Assembly (NCBI GenBank): GCA_012523975.1
Contig: JAAYSF010000005.1
Span: 1-64,000 of the forward strand
Origin: Veillonellaceae bacterium
Lineage (GTDB): Bacteria; Bacillota; Negativicutes; JAAYSF01
Reading direction: 5' to 3'
Length of the DNA stretch: 64,000 nucleotides
Each line of letters begins with the position of its first letter. The stretch's first letter is position 1. The position numbers and the translations under genes were made by a program. Shown here piece by piece: positions 43,314 to 52,800 of this stretch. The notes beneath the pieces are model-generated. The model saw only the letters and a program-made list of their open reading frames with translations, had not been told where the DNA came from and ran no database searches.

Positions 43314-44862
43314 TAGATTCACCCTCATCCAAGCTATATTTCTTTTTTGCTATTAACTGGCTGCTGCGGTCTTTATAGTGAGTGTGAAGTAAACGCTCGG
43401 ACATCTCGCTCAGGGGATGAATGAGAAAGTTTTTATAAACTTGCTTAACGTCGTTGTTTTCAAAGCTAAGTCTTTTTTTACGCGACTTGCTGTCTAAACG
43501 ATAAATACTGGAAATGCGAGCTGCTCTCACTTCGTCTGAAGGGGGCAATGATGTGCGTGGCTGACCGCCTCCGCCTATACAGCCACCTGGACAAGCCATC
43601 ACTTCAATAAAGTCCCAAGCTGATTCACCGGTACGAATTTTATCAAGAAGAACTCGGGCGTTCTTAGATCCATTGCACACTGCCACTCTTAATATTCCAA
43701 ACCCAGGAATGTCTACTGATGATTCTTTGACACCCTGCAATCCGCGAACAGCTCTGAAGGTTAAGAATTCCTCAGGCGGAGGTTCGTTGGTTGCTAAATA
43801 ATAAGCGGTACGTACAGCTGCCTCCATAACACCGCCGGTTGCTGCAAATATCATGCCCGCTCCGGTGCTTTCCCCTAATATACTGTCATAGGAACCATCT
43901 TCTAAGGAATTTAAATTAATCCCCTTCATTTTAATTAACCGGGCGAGCTCCCGTGTAGTTAAAACGATGTCTACATCTCGCAGGTGACTGTCGGATCTCA
44001 TTTCGGGCCGTTGGCACTCAAATTTCTTAGCTGTGCATGGCATAACCGCAACCGAAACAATTTTTCTAGGGTTGATACTCTTTATGTTAGCGTAATAAGT
44101 TTTGCTGAGTGCCCCTAGCATCTGCTGGGGAGATTTAGCAGTAGAGAGGTTTGGGATATATTCAGGATAAAAGTATTCACAAAACTTTACCCAGCCAGGG
44201 CAGCACGAGGTGAATTGTGGTAAAGTAGAAGTTTTTTCTGATAAGCGCTTAACCAGTTCGCTAGCTTCCTCTAAAATTGTAAGATCAGCGGTAAAGCCAG
44301 TGTCGAATACTGCGTCAAAACCAAGCTTTCTCAATGCTGTAACTTGTCGGCCTTCGACATTAGCCCCAGGCTGCAGGCCAAACTCTTCACCAAGGGCAAC
44401 CCTTGTTGCAGGAGCTGTTTGGATGAAGACAAAGCTGTCTTTATCGTCAAGCGCCTTTAGCACTTTACTGACGTCATCACGTTCAGTTATAGCAGCGGTG
44501 GGGCACCACATAGTGCACTGACCGCAGTCGATGCAGATGATATCACTTTTTAGAGGTAATTCGTAATAACCATATACTGTTTGAATGTTTTTACATACTT
44601 CGATGCATTGACCACACAAAATGCACTTGCGGTCATCACGAACAATTGAGGGATTGTTAAAGTCGATAGGTATGCGGCCTTTAACTTGTACTGGCCAGTT
44701 GCTTGCTGTGTGATATTGCTGAGGCAACCAGCCTGTCCCGCCAACGGGGACATTGCTGCAACCAGCCGTCGTTGAAGCGACTCCAGCTGCCCCAACTCCT
44801 CCCAGAAGTTTTAAAAAACTGCGTCTGGATAGTGAAGATGTCTTTCGGTTTCGACTGTTCAA
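43306..44862 (-). CDS. Tat-exported [FeFe] hydrogenase catalytic subunit
   Basis: A 518-residue enzyme with a twin-arginine signal, LSRRSFLKLLGG (about 11-22), followed by a hydrophobic stretch and Cys35 in TTAGC that is not a good lipobox. Two ferredoxin clusters have C80-x2-C83-x2-C86-x3-C90 and C110-x2-C113-x2-C116-x3-C120. The H-cluster motifs are canonical: TSCCPGW (218-224), MPCTAKKFE (274-282) and EVMACPGGCIGGGGQP (420-435). A catalytically competent hydrogenase outside the membrane is predicted. It begins with TTG, six bases after AGGAGG. It heads an operon with HybA- and HybB-like genes. The HydEFG maturases are not in this window. Confidence 0.92.
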   Translation of the reverse strand: MNSRNRKTSSLSRRSFLKLLGGVGAAGVASTTAGCSNVPVGGTGWLPQQYHTASNWPVQVKGRIPIDFNNPSIVRDDRKCILCGQCIEVCKNIQTVYGYYELPLKSDIICIDCGQCTMWCPTAAITERDDVSKVLKALDDKDSFVFIQTAPATRVALGEEFGLQPGANVEGRQVTALRKLGFDAVFDTGFTADLTILEEASELVKRLSEKTSTLPQFTSCCPGWVKFCEYFYPEYIPNLSTAKSPQQMLGALSKTYYANIKSINPRKIVSVAVMPCTAKKFECQRPEMRSDSHLRDVDIVLTTRELARLIKMKGINLNSLEDGSYDSILGESTGAGMIFAATGGVMEAAVRTAYYLATNEPPPEEFLTFRAVRGLQGVKESSVDIPGFGILRVAVCNGSKNARVLLDKIRTGESAWDFIEVMACPGGCIGGGGQPRTSLPPSDEVRAARISSIYRLDSKSRKKRLSFENNDVKQVYKNFLIHPLSEMSERLLHTHYKDRSSQLIAKKKYSLDEGESNG

Positions 44863-44921
44863 AGCTGTCCTCCTAGATTGCTTTATTTATATAATAAAAA
44901 AACACAGAGAAGATATAACAA

Positions 44922-44944
44922 TACCGTATGGACGGCATACGGTA
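44922..44944. repeat. Perfect 9-bp inverted repeat upstream of the hydrogenase operon
   Basis: TACCGTATG (44922-44930) and CATACGGTA (44936-44944) are exact reverse complements around GACGG. It lies 60-82 bases upstream of the Tat-hydrogenase start, so it may be an operator for a repressor or activator of this operon. Confidence 0.6.
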
Positions 44945-45225
44945 CCCATATAGCTTGCTCTATGTTTTTATGGTATCTATCATTGATGATATCCATTTGG
45001 CTGAGCTATTTTTGTTCTATTCGATAAAAAAACAAAAAATCCTGTCGAATTTTACCTAAAATTATGTGTATATTGTATTTTTAGGCAAAAGTTTCAAAAT
45101 GTATAGTCCTGGCTAATTGTGGTAATAGTTAATGCTGCGGGTTAATATATATAACGTAAGGTAGTTCGTCGAATTTACGCGATAGTTAAACTATAAATGG
45201 CATTATGAAAGTGGGGAAAAGAGCG
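44945..45225. other. Divergent promoter region, no gene seen
   Basis: This AT-rich gap separates the divergent Tat-hydrogenase operon and the 97-aa membrane protein gene. It contains a TGTCGAA element (45043-45049, Spo0A-box-like) and an imperfect dyad (GATATCATC...). I see no open frame with a good ribosome site and no structured RNA. Confidence 0.5.
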
Positions 45226-45519
45226 ATGAGTCGATTATTTAAGGAAAAAACCAGCAAGTTTGGATCGCTGCTGAGCCTTACGGCAATGACGGCGATGTTC
45301 GTGGTATTCTGGCTAGCCATCCCGGAGTTTATTACATCTTCAGTAGGTAGAATTTTTGCAGTAGTATGGGCGGTAGTTGCGATAGTGGTATTTATTGCTC
45401 ATGCAAAAAGAATGACCATCGAGAGGAAAAAGTACACAATTCCGCGTTTAGTTTCTGTAAAAAAAGATATGCGTACACAAAAGAGTGTACGCAATGCAAA
45501 CCGTTTAATGAGAGGATAG
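45226..45519 (+). CDS. Small membrane protein, 97 aa
   Basis: Unknown protein with two hydrophobic helices (about 18-38 and 43-60, MTAMFVVFWLAIPEF and IFAVVWAVVAIVVFIA) and a basic, hydrophilic C-terminal half (RMTIERKKYTIPRL..VRNANRLMRG). The ATG at 45226 is chosen because GTGGGGA lies nine bases before it; a further ATG seven codons upstream lacks a good site. No known family recognised. It sits upstream of, and divergent from, the hydrogenase operon and may or may not be linked to it. Confidence 0.6.
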   Translation: MSRLFKEKTSKFGSLLSLTAMTAMFVVFWLAIPEFITSSVGRIFAVVWAVVAIVVFIAHAKRMTIERKKYTIPRLVSVKKDMRTQKSVRNANRLMRG

Positions 45520-45524
45520 TCAGA

Positions 45525-46811
45525 CTATAACTCGTTTATTACATCATCCAGGTTATTTAATAGATCATCAAGATCATTTTTTGTAACTATAAGAGGCGGT
45601 TGGAAGGCCAGGACATTTCGGTTGGGACCATTTTTCCCGATCAAAAAGCCCCGGTCTTTCATTTTTTCCAGGATAATATCAGTCTGGTCGATAGCTGGAG
45701 ACTTATCAGCGTTGATAAGTTCGGCTCCTAACATCAAGCCAAGGCCGCGAATATCGCCGATAATATTATGCTTCTCCTGCAATCTAGTTAGGCCTGTTTT
45801 TAGGTATTCACCTAGCTCAGCTGCTCTTGCAGGCAAGTCATTCGTAGTTATTACGTCTAAAGTTGCTAAAGCCGCCGCTGCTGTTACTGGATTGCCTCCT
45901 AACGTTGATGCACCGGGGCGGGTATATTTATCAGCAATTTCGGCGCGGGTAATAAATGCACCAACAGGAGTGCCATTACCAAGGGCTTTGGCTACAGTCA
46001 TTATATCTGGTACAACATTATAATTTTCAATCGCGAACATTTTGCCAGTACGACCGAACCCTGTCTGAACCTCGTCGATTACTAAGAGAATGCCGTAGGA
46101 ATCAAGTATCTCTTTTATGCGTTTGAAATATCCAGGAGGTGGTGTAATCATACCGCCATTACCTTGTATTGTTTCGGCAAACATAGCAGCAACCTGTCCG
46201 GAAGTCGATGTCTTAATAACCGTTTCTACCTCATTTGCACAAGCAAGATCGCACTCTGGATAACGTTTGTTGAGGGGGCAGCGGTAGCAATAAGCATTTG
46301 GTGCGAAACTTATACCGCCCACGGGTGTCGTGTCTGTTCGCCATAAACTAAGGCCCGTTAGACTCATGGTCAGCTTGGTACGGCCATGGAGTGATTGTCG
46401 AAGGCTAATGAATTCATGTCGACCGGTATAAATTGAGGCTAACAGAGCAGCGCCCTCATTTGCTTCTGTACCGCTTGAACAGAAAAAGGACTTTTTTAGA
46501 TTGCCAGGCGTAACTTCAGCCACTCGCTCGGCTAAATCAACAATGTTTTGGGTCAAGTATATAGTTGTAGTATGCTGGAGGGTATTTACCTGGTCGCAGA
46601 TAGCTTTTGTTATCTGCGGATTGCAGTGACCGCAATTAACAACTGACACCCCTGCAAAGCAATCGAGATAACGCTTTCCGGTGTGGTCATATAAATATTG
46701 CATTTCGCCTTTGACTAGCTGCATTGGCTGGCGATAGAAGTGATATACACAGGGTATCAGATACTCGCGTTTTTTGCGTAAGACCTCGTCGGGTCCAATA
46801 TAAGTCTTCAT
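45525..46811 (-). CDS. Class III PLP-dependent aminotransferase
   Basis: A 428-residue cytosolic aminotransferase (AGXT2/ornithine-type). Motifs: FFCSSGTEANEGAALLA (phosphate cup), VIDEVQTGFGRTGKMFA with the cofactor-contact Asp, and VAKALGNGTPVGAFITR with the PLP lysine (AKALGNG). A CYRCPLNKRYPECDLAC insert (about 176-192) has four Cys that could bind a metal; it occurs in the alanine-glyoxylate aminotransferase 2-like group. The substrate is uncertain (omega-amino acid or alanine:glyoxylate). The ATG at 46811 follows GGTGG. Confidence 0.88.
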   Translation of the reverse strand: MKTYIGPDEVLRKKREYLIPCVYHFYRQPMQLVKGEMQYLYDHTGKRYLDCFAGVSVVNCGHCNPQITKAICDQVNTLQHTTTIYLTQNIVDLAERVAEVTPGNLKKSFFCSSGTEANEGAALLASIYTGRHEFISLRQSLHGRTKLTMSLTGLSLWRTDTTPVGGISFAPNAYCYRCPLNKRYPECDLACANEVETVIKTSTSGQVAAMFAETIQGNGGMITPPPGYFKRIKEILDSYGILLVIDEVQTGFGRTGKMFAIENYNVVPDIMTVAKALGNGTPVGAFITRAEIADKYTRPGASTLGGNPVTAAAALATLDVITTNDLPARAAELGEYLKTGLTRLQEKHNIIGDIRGLGLMLGAELINADKSPAIDQTDIILEKMKDRGFLIGKNGPNRNVLAFQPPLIVTKNDLDDLLNNLDDVINEL

Positions 46812-46844
46812 GGTAACCACCTTTCCCACTAATTATTTTAAAGG

Positions 46845-48812
46845 TTATCTAGAGATGCGGTAACGGAATACGCCTATGCCGAGTTCGCGCGGGCTTATGG
46901 CAGTGATTCTTTCAAGTTGCTTTTGGTCGAACTCATATTTGTCTTGTTGTGCCGCTAATTTATCAAGTTCTTCCCTATAAGTTTTTATAATTATACCAAG
47001 TTGCTCTGGGGTATAATGCTGACCTTCAATTCGGAATTGAGCGATACCGGCAAGTGCGCCTAGATAGGGAAGTAGGCATAAATCCTTAGCAAACAGGATA
47101 TGACTGCGGCAATACTGGTCAATCATGATAGGGTGCTGTTGACCGGCAGTATCCAGAAGAGCGTAGCGTTTATCAGAGCAATTATTGCCGCAGCTAAACG
47201 GATCAGTACCTAAAACAGCAGAGGGCACACAATGGTCAGAAACCATAGCTTCGATAGGACCATGGATAATCATTTCAAGCGGCAGCGCGCTTTTAGGTAT
47301 TAACTCAGTAATTTGACTATATGTAGCTTCCGGAGAAATGGTTGCTTTTACGGCGCCATTAGCCGCAAGCCATTTTGTGGTCAAGTGGTTGAATACATTT
47401 AAGGAAAAATCAGCTTGTATAGGTTGGGAACAAGTATGGCGTGCTAAACGTAGCATTCCTGAATTGCTTACCATTACACCGCTTGGGTTAAGGTTATCTA
47501 CATTAGCAAAAAACTGTTCATATTCCCCAATTTCCCGCTCCATTGTGATTCTCGGTGTTGTTATAACAACTTGGGTGTCATATTTTTTTGCTGTGGATAT
47601 GCCAGTAGCGATATCTCTCATTGTCCAGGGTTTGTGGGGCTTAAATGATTCACCGCCAACGTAAACTATATTCGCTCCGTTTTTACAAGCAGCATTAAGA
47701 CCGTTTAAGTCAGCTACCCGCACAGCTAGTACTGGGGAAACTTTGTATTCTTTGTTTTCACTGGTTGTGGGAAGCGTAATTGCGGAATTCATGCCGGCTT
47801 CTTGAACGGCCTGACTAAAAAAGCGCGGCTCTCGTTCACCAGTATAACCGATACCACTTGCGCCCGGATTTCCCAAAGCGTAGCAGGTTGTAAAATCACG
47901 AGCTCGGCTTTCATACATCTCCTGCCAGTCGCTATCATTGGTAGCATAACCGGTGGGATCGGCAATATAGCGATCAATGGCACGCCGATAAACGCTGACA
48001 ATTTTTTCAACAAAGTCTGCAGTACGCATCCGGCCTTCAATTTTAAATGAGCAGACACCGGCTTGAATTAGTTCAGGCAGATTGCGATATAGGCACATAT
48101 CTTTGAGAGCCAGTTTATAAGGACCGGGATCGTTGTCGGTTACTGCGGCGCCGGTTTTAGCATCAATTAGCTCATAAGGCCAGCGGCACGGTTTCAGACA
48201 GCGACCGCGGTTAGAACTTTGTCCGAATAAGATGCCAGAGTGCAGACATTGACCACTCTGAGCAACACACATATCGCCGTGGATAAAATACTCAATTTCT
48301 ATACCGGTTTTTTCTCTCAGCATTCTTAGTTGGGTAAGGCTCATTTCCCGGCTTGTAACAACTCGTGTTATTCCATATTCCTGAAGGGTTCTTACAGAGT
48401 ATTCATTGTGGGTGTTCATCATAACCGAGGCGTGCAGTGGCACTGACAAATCTAGTTCCCGAGCCAGTTCTAGTATTGCCAAGTCTTGAACGATGAGTGA
48501 ATCCGGCCCAATTTTATCAAGAAGTTTCAGATAATCACGCATCTTGTCAATTTCACGATCACTGACCAAGTTATTTACAGTTACATACAGTTTGACCTTA
48601 TTTTTATGGGCGTATTTTATAGCCCTTTCCAGCATTATATCGTCAAAGTTAACATCGGTGCGGTGCATACGCATATTAAAGCGTTTTCCGCCAAGATATA
48701 CAGCATCGGCTCCAGCCGAAATGGCTGTTTCAAGGACTTCCCACGTGCCTACGGGCGCAAGAAGTTCCACTGAATCAGGTCTTAACAACATATTGTTCAT
48801 CTCCAAATTCAT
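46845..48812 (-). CDS. U32 family peptidase (RlhA/YhbU-like, DUF3656)
   Basis: A 655-residue protein with an N-terminal U32 TIM-barrel domain (ELLAPVGTWEVLETAISAGADAVYLGG), the U32 signature cysteines in SNRGRCLKPCRWPY, the EGRMRTADFVEKIVSVYR segment, and a second barrel-like half (LAVRVADLNGLNAACKNGANIVYVGG). Despite the name, family members such as RlhA and TrhP act in RNA hydroxylation, so proteolysis is doubtful. The ATG overlaps the stop of the upstream binding-protein gene (TAATG), which indicates translational coupling. Confidence 0.88.
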   Translation of the reverse strand: MNLEMNNMLLRPDSVELLAPVGTWEVLETAISAGADAVYLGGKRFNMRMHRTDVNFDDIMLERAIKYAHKNKVKLYVTVNNLVSDREIDKMRDYLKLLDKIGPDSLIVQDLAILELARELDLSVPLHASVMMNTHNEYSVRTLQEYGITRVVTSREMSLTQLRMLREKTGIEIEYFIHGDMCVAQSGQCLHSGILFGQSSNRGRCLKPCRWPYELIDAKTGAAVTDNDPGPYKLALKDMCLYRNLPELIQAGVCSFKIEGRMRTADFVEKIVSVYRRAIDRYIADPTGYATNDSDWQEMYESRARDFTTCYALGNPGASGIGYTGEREPRFFSQAVQEAGMNSAITLPTTSENKEYKVSPVLAVRVADLNGLNAACKNGANIVYVGGESFKPHKPWTMRDIATGISTAKKYDTQVVITTPRITMEREIGEYEQFFANVDNLNPSGVMVSNSGMLRLARHTCSQPIQADFSLNVFNHLTTKWLAANGAVKATISPEATYSQITELIPKSALPLEMIIHGPIEAMVSDHCVPSAVLGTDPFSCGNNCSDKRYALLDTAGQQHPIMIDQYCRSHILFAKDLCLLPYLGALAGIAQFRIEGQHYTPEQLGIIIKTYREELDKLAAQQDKYEFDQKQLERITAISPRELGIGVFRYRISR

Positions 48813-49681
48813 TATTCATATATTTCTTTTGCTTCAGCTAGCAATTCAGGGGAAAATTCAATTCCAAGGTTCTCAGCAACAAAAGCGTTTAGGAGTATTT
48901 CGGGCTGCTCGACAATGCCTACCGGAATAACAGAAGGTGAGGTTCCGTTTAATATTTGCGCTGCTTTAGCGGCACAAGCTTCACCTAACTTATGATGATT
49001 CGATACAAGTGCAGCAAGTGCTCCGCCTGGAACATTAGGCGCGTGGGAGGCAATTACAGGCATGTTGGCACCATCAGTATAGTATACCACCGTAGCGAAA
49101 TTCTCCTCGATAATCCGCCCGATAGGGATAAACAGAGCATCCATATCAGGAGTAAGCATTCTATCTATGTTTGACAGATCCTCAGCTGTTTTTACAGGTA
49201 GTTCGACTAAGGTAAAAATGTTTTGTGCTGCACGCCTGAAGTTAGCAAGTTCCAATAATGCATTCATATCCTCTGTGTGGTATAAAACGCCTAACTTTTT
49301 TACGTTAGGCAAAATACGCTTTATAAAAGCCGTTTTTTCTGCTGCTTTTACCATTCCGGAAACACCAGTTGCCTTTGAGCCAGGTTTGTCCATGCTTTCT
49401 ACTAGTTTAACACCTACAGGATCAAAAACCGGGGTGAAAACGACGGGAATATCTCCTGGTAAATCAAACGCTGCTTGAGCTGCAGGAGTAGAACATGCAA
49501 AAATAAGCTCAACATCAAGCGATTTCAGTTTAGCAGCTAATTTAGGCAATTCGTTGAGGTTGCCATCGGCATTCATATAATGAAATTCAGCTGCTATACC
49601 TTGGTCATTTAGACCTTGCTTAAAACCTTGGACGGCGTCATCAAGGTTTTGCGTTAATTGCAAGATACCAACATGATACAA
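48812..49681 (-). CDS. ABC-type substrate-binding-like protein without signal peptide
   Basis: A 289-residue protein of the TrpX/DUF534-like periplasmic-binding fold: HVGILQLTQNLDDAVQGFKQGL at the start, IFACSTPAAQAAF, FTPVFDPVGVKLV and PVIASHAPNVPGGALAAL. ABC binding proteins of this type normally carry a lipoprotein or Sec signal. Here the frame starts with TTG (ribosome site AAGAGGTG) and a stop codon lies immediately upstream, so no signal can be encoded. Probably cytosolic sensor or ligand carrier, coupled to the U32 gene by a one-base overlap. No ABC permease gene is nearby. Confidence 0.83.
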   Translation of the reverse strand: MYHVGILQLTQNLDDAVQGFKQGLNDQGIAAEFHYMNADGNLNELPKLAAKLKSLDVELIFACSTPAAQAAFDLPGDIPVVFTPVFDPVGVKLVESMDKPGSKATGVSGMVKAAEKTAFIKRILPNVKKLGVLYHTEDMNALLELANFRRAAQNIFTLVELPVKTAEDLSNIDRMLTPDMDALFIPIGRIIEENFATVVYYTDGANMPVIASHAPNVPGGALAALVSNHHKLGEACAAKAAQILNGTSPSVIPVGIVEQPEILLNAFVAENLGIEFSPELLAEAKEIYE

Positions 49682-49810
49682 TTAAACACACCTCTTTTTG
49701 TATTATAACCAATATAATTTCCACGTTTAGCTCATAATACCTGCCAAGTTAGTTAAATTTGCCACAAACAAAACTTTTTACGAAGATTTAAAGGAAATAA
49801 TGAAGAATAG

Positions 49811-49817
49811 TGTCGAA
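49811..49817 (+). promoter_or_regulatory. Candidate Spo0A box upstream of dnaE
   Basis: TAGTGTCGAAATC contains the TGTCGAA core 37 bases before the dnaE start, close to a possible TATGAT -10 at 49824-49829. Confidence 0.3.
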
Positions 49818-49853
49818 ATCATATATGATTTTATGGGGTAGAGGGATGTAATA

Positions 49854-52800
49854 ATGATAAGTAAGATAAATAGCATTTCTGATACAGATTTTGTCCATTT
49901 GCATGTACATACTGAATATAGTTTGCTTGATGGAGCAAGCCGGATAAGAGACCTTGTCCGTCGAACTAAAGAATTGGGAATGTCAGCAATAGCAATAACT
50001 GACCATGGCACTATGTATGGTGTTATTGATTTTTACAAGGAGGCTAAAAAGCAAGGGATTAAGCCGATTATAGGCTGCGAAGTATATGTTGCCCCCCGGT
50101 CAAGGCTGGAAAAGAGTGCCGTTGAGGGAGAGTCATACTATCATTTAGTCCTATTAGCCGAAAATGAAATAGGTTATCGCAATCTTATTGAACTTGTATC
50201 GAGAGGGCATAGCGAGGGTTTTTATTATAAACCGCGGGTAGACAGAGAAATACTTGCTCGTTACAGTCAAGGAATAATTTGTTTAAGTGCCTGTATAGCC
50301 GGCGAAATCCCCGCGCTTATATTAAAAGGAAATTATGATGGGGCTGAACAATTAGCGCTGGAATACAGCAAAATTTTTGGGCCAAATAACTTTTTCCTCG
50401 AAATTCAGGATCATAAGTTGCCGGAGCAAAAGCAAGTAAATGCTGCGCTTATAGAAATGTCACGAAAGACTGGCATTGGATTAGTAGCTACTAACGACCT
50501 TCACTACATTGAACGAACTGACAGTGAATGCCATGATGTTCTGCTATGCATTCAGATGGGTAAAACTGTTGATGATCCGGGGCGAATGAAGTTTCCCAAC
50601 AGCGAATTTTATTTAAAATCACCGCAAGAGATGGCGGTATTATTTCAAGAGTTTCCCGGGGCGCTGACAAATACCTTGTTAATTGCCGAGCGTTGTAATG
50701 TTGATTTCACGTTTGGCCACCACCTTCTGCCAGAGTTTCCTGTGCCTGACGGTTTATCAGCGGAACAGTTTCTGCGGAAATTATGTCAGGACAAGTTGGC
50801 GGAGCGCTATAGTGAGATAACCGAAGAAATATTAGATCGCCTCAATTATGAGCTTTCAATAATTGAAAAAATGGGATTCTCCAGTTACTTTTTAATTGTT
50901 TGGGATTTTATAAATTATGCGCGCCAGAACGGAGTTCCCGTTGGACCGGGGCGGGGTTCGGCGGCTGGCAGCATTGTAGCCTATCTACTTAGGATAACTA
51001 ACATTGATCCGCTAAAATATGGTTTGCTATTTGAACGCTTCCTAAACCCGGAACGTGTCACCATGCCTGATATAGATATTGATTTTTGCTATGTAAATAG
51101 GGAAAAAGTTATCAACTATGTGGCACAGCGTTATGGAGCTGACCGTGTAGCTCAAATAATAACATTTGGTACTATGGCTGCTAAGGCCGCAATACGCGAT
51201 GTCGGACGCGCATTAAATATGAGTTATAGCGAAGTTGACCGGATTGCTAAAATGGTGCCTGGAGAACTCGGAATGACCCTAAAACGAGCTCTTGAGCTTA
51301 ACACTGAGCTCAAAAACGCATATAATTCTGAGCCGGCGGTCAAAAAAATGGTTGATTTAGCGATAGCGGTTGAAGGTTTGCCGCGTCATGCGTCAACTCA
51401 TGCTGCTGGGTTGGTTATTGCAAAAGAACCACTAACTTATTATGTGCCGCTGCAAAACTCTTCAGAAGGTTTTTTAACAACTCAATATGATAAGGATCGG
51501 GTTGAAGAAATTGGGCTGCTAAAAATGGACTTATTAGGACTCAGAACGCTGACTGTAATAGGCGATTCAATTACAATGATTAAGCAGAACCGGGGTATAG
51601 ATATTGATATTGACAGAATTCCCTTAGATGATTCTCAAACATGTGCTATGCTTACTAACGGCGAAACTGCCGGCGTTTTTCAGATGGAATCTAGTGGTAT
51701 GACTAACTTAGTCAAAGACCTAAAGCCTGAAAGCTTCACTGACCTTATACCGCTAGTTGCACTATATCGTCCAGGCCCTTTAGGAAGTGGAATGGTAGCA
51801 GATTTTATTAACGGCCGGCACGGAAAAAAACAAGTAAGTTATATTCATCCTGTATTGGAACCGGTACTTAAAGATACTTTTGGTGTAATCTTATATCAGG
51901 AACAAGTTATGCAAATTGCCTCGTTATTAGCCGGCTTTTCACTTGGACAAGCCGATTTGCTTCGGCGGGCAATGGGTAAGAAAAAACATGATGTTCTAGC
52001 CGCGCAGCGTGAAAGTTTTTTGCGTGGGGCCGCTAAGAATGGTATCGATCCTAATACCGCTGCTGAGATTTTTGACCTTATGGAACACTTCGCTGACTAC
52101 GGCTTTAATAAATCGCATAGCGCGGCATATGCATTGGTTGCTTACCAAACTGCCTACCTTAAGGCTCATTATCCACAGGAATTCATGGCGGCACTGCTAA
52201 CAAGTGTTATGGGTACTAATGACAAAGTTGGGTATTACATTGAGGAATGCCGTCGCATGGGTATAGCAGTATTGCCGCCAGATATTAATTCCAGTCAGGC
52301 AAATTTTAGTGTTGATGGCAACGCAATTCGGTTTGGTCTGGCTGGTGTAAAAAATGTCGGTGAGAATGCTATTGAAGCACTAATCTCGGCAAGGCAGCGG
52401 GAAGGCCGATTTAACTCGCTTATTGATTTTTGTATAAAAGTTGATATGCGGGTGGTTAACAAAAGAGTAATTGAAAGCCTGATAAAATGTGGCTCCTTTG
52501 ACTCACTCAATGTAAGAAGATCCCAACTGCTGGCTGTATTGGATCAAGCTGTCGACACTGCTCAGCTGCGTCAAAAGGAAAAAGCCAGCGGGCAAATTGG
52601 TTTATTTACTGAAGAAGCGATAAACATTGCTGAAGATATTGTTTTACCGGATATTGCTGAAATACCCGAGGATCAACGGTTAGCGATGGAAAAAGAGATG
52701 ACAGGCTTTTACGTGACAGGTCATCCGCTCAATCAATTTCGAGAAAAACTTAAAGGCTATCCCAGTATAAATGAACTGTTATCAAATGGTCATGCTGACG

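Noticed and set aside
45622-46023. 133-residue antisense frame within the class III aminotransferase gene
   Set aside because: Mirror of a strong coding gene; no independent support.
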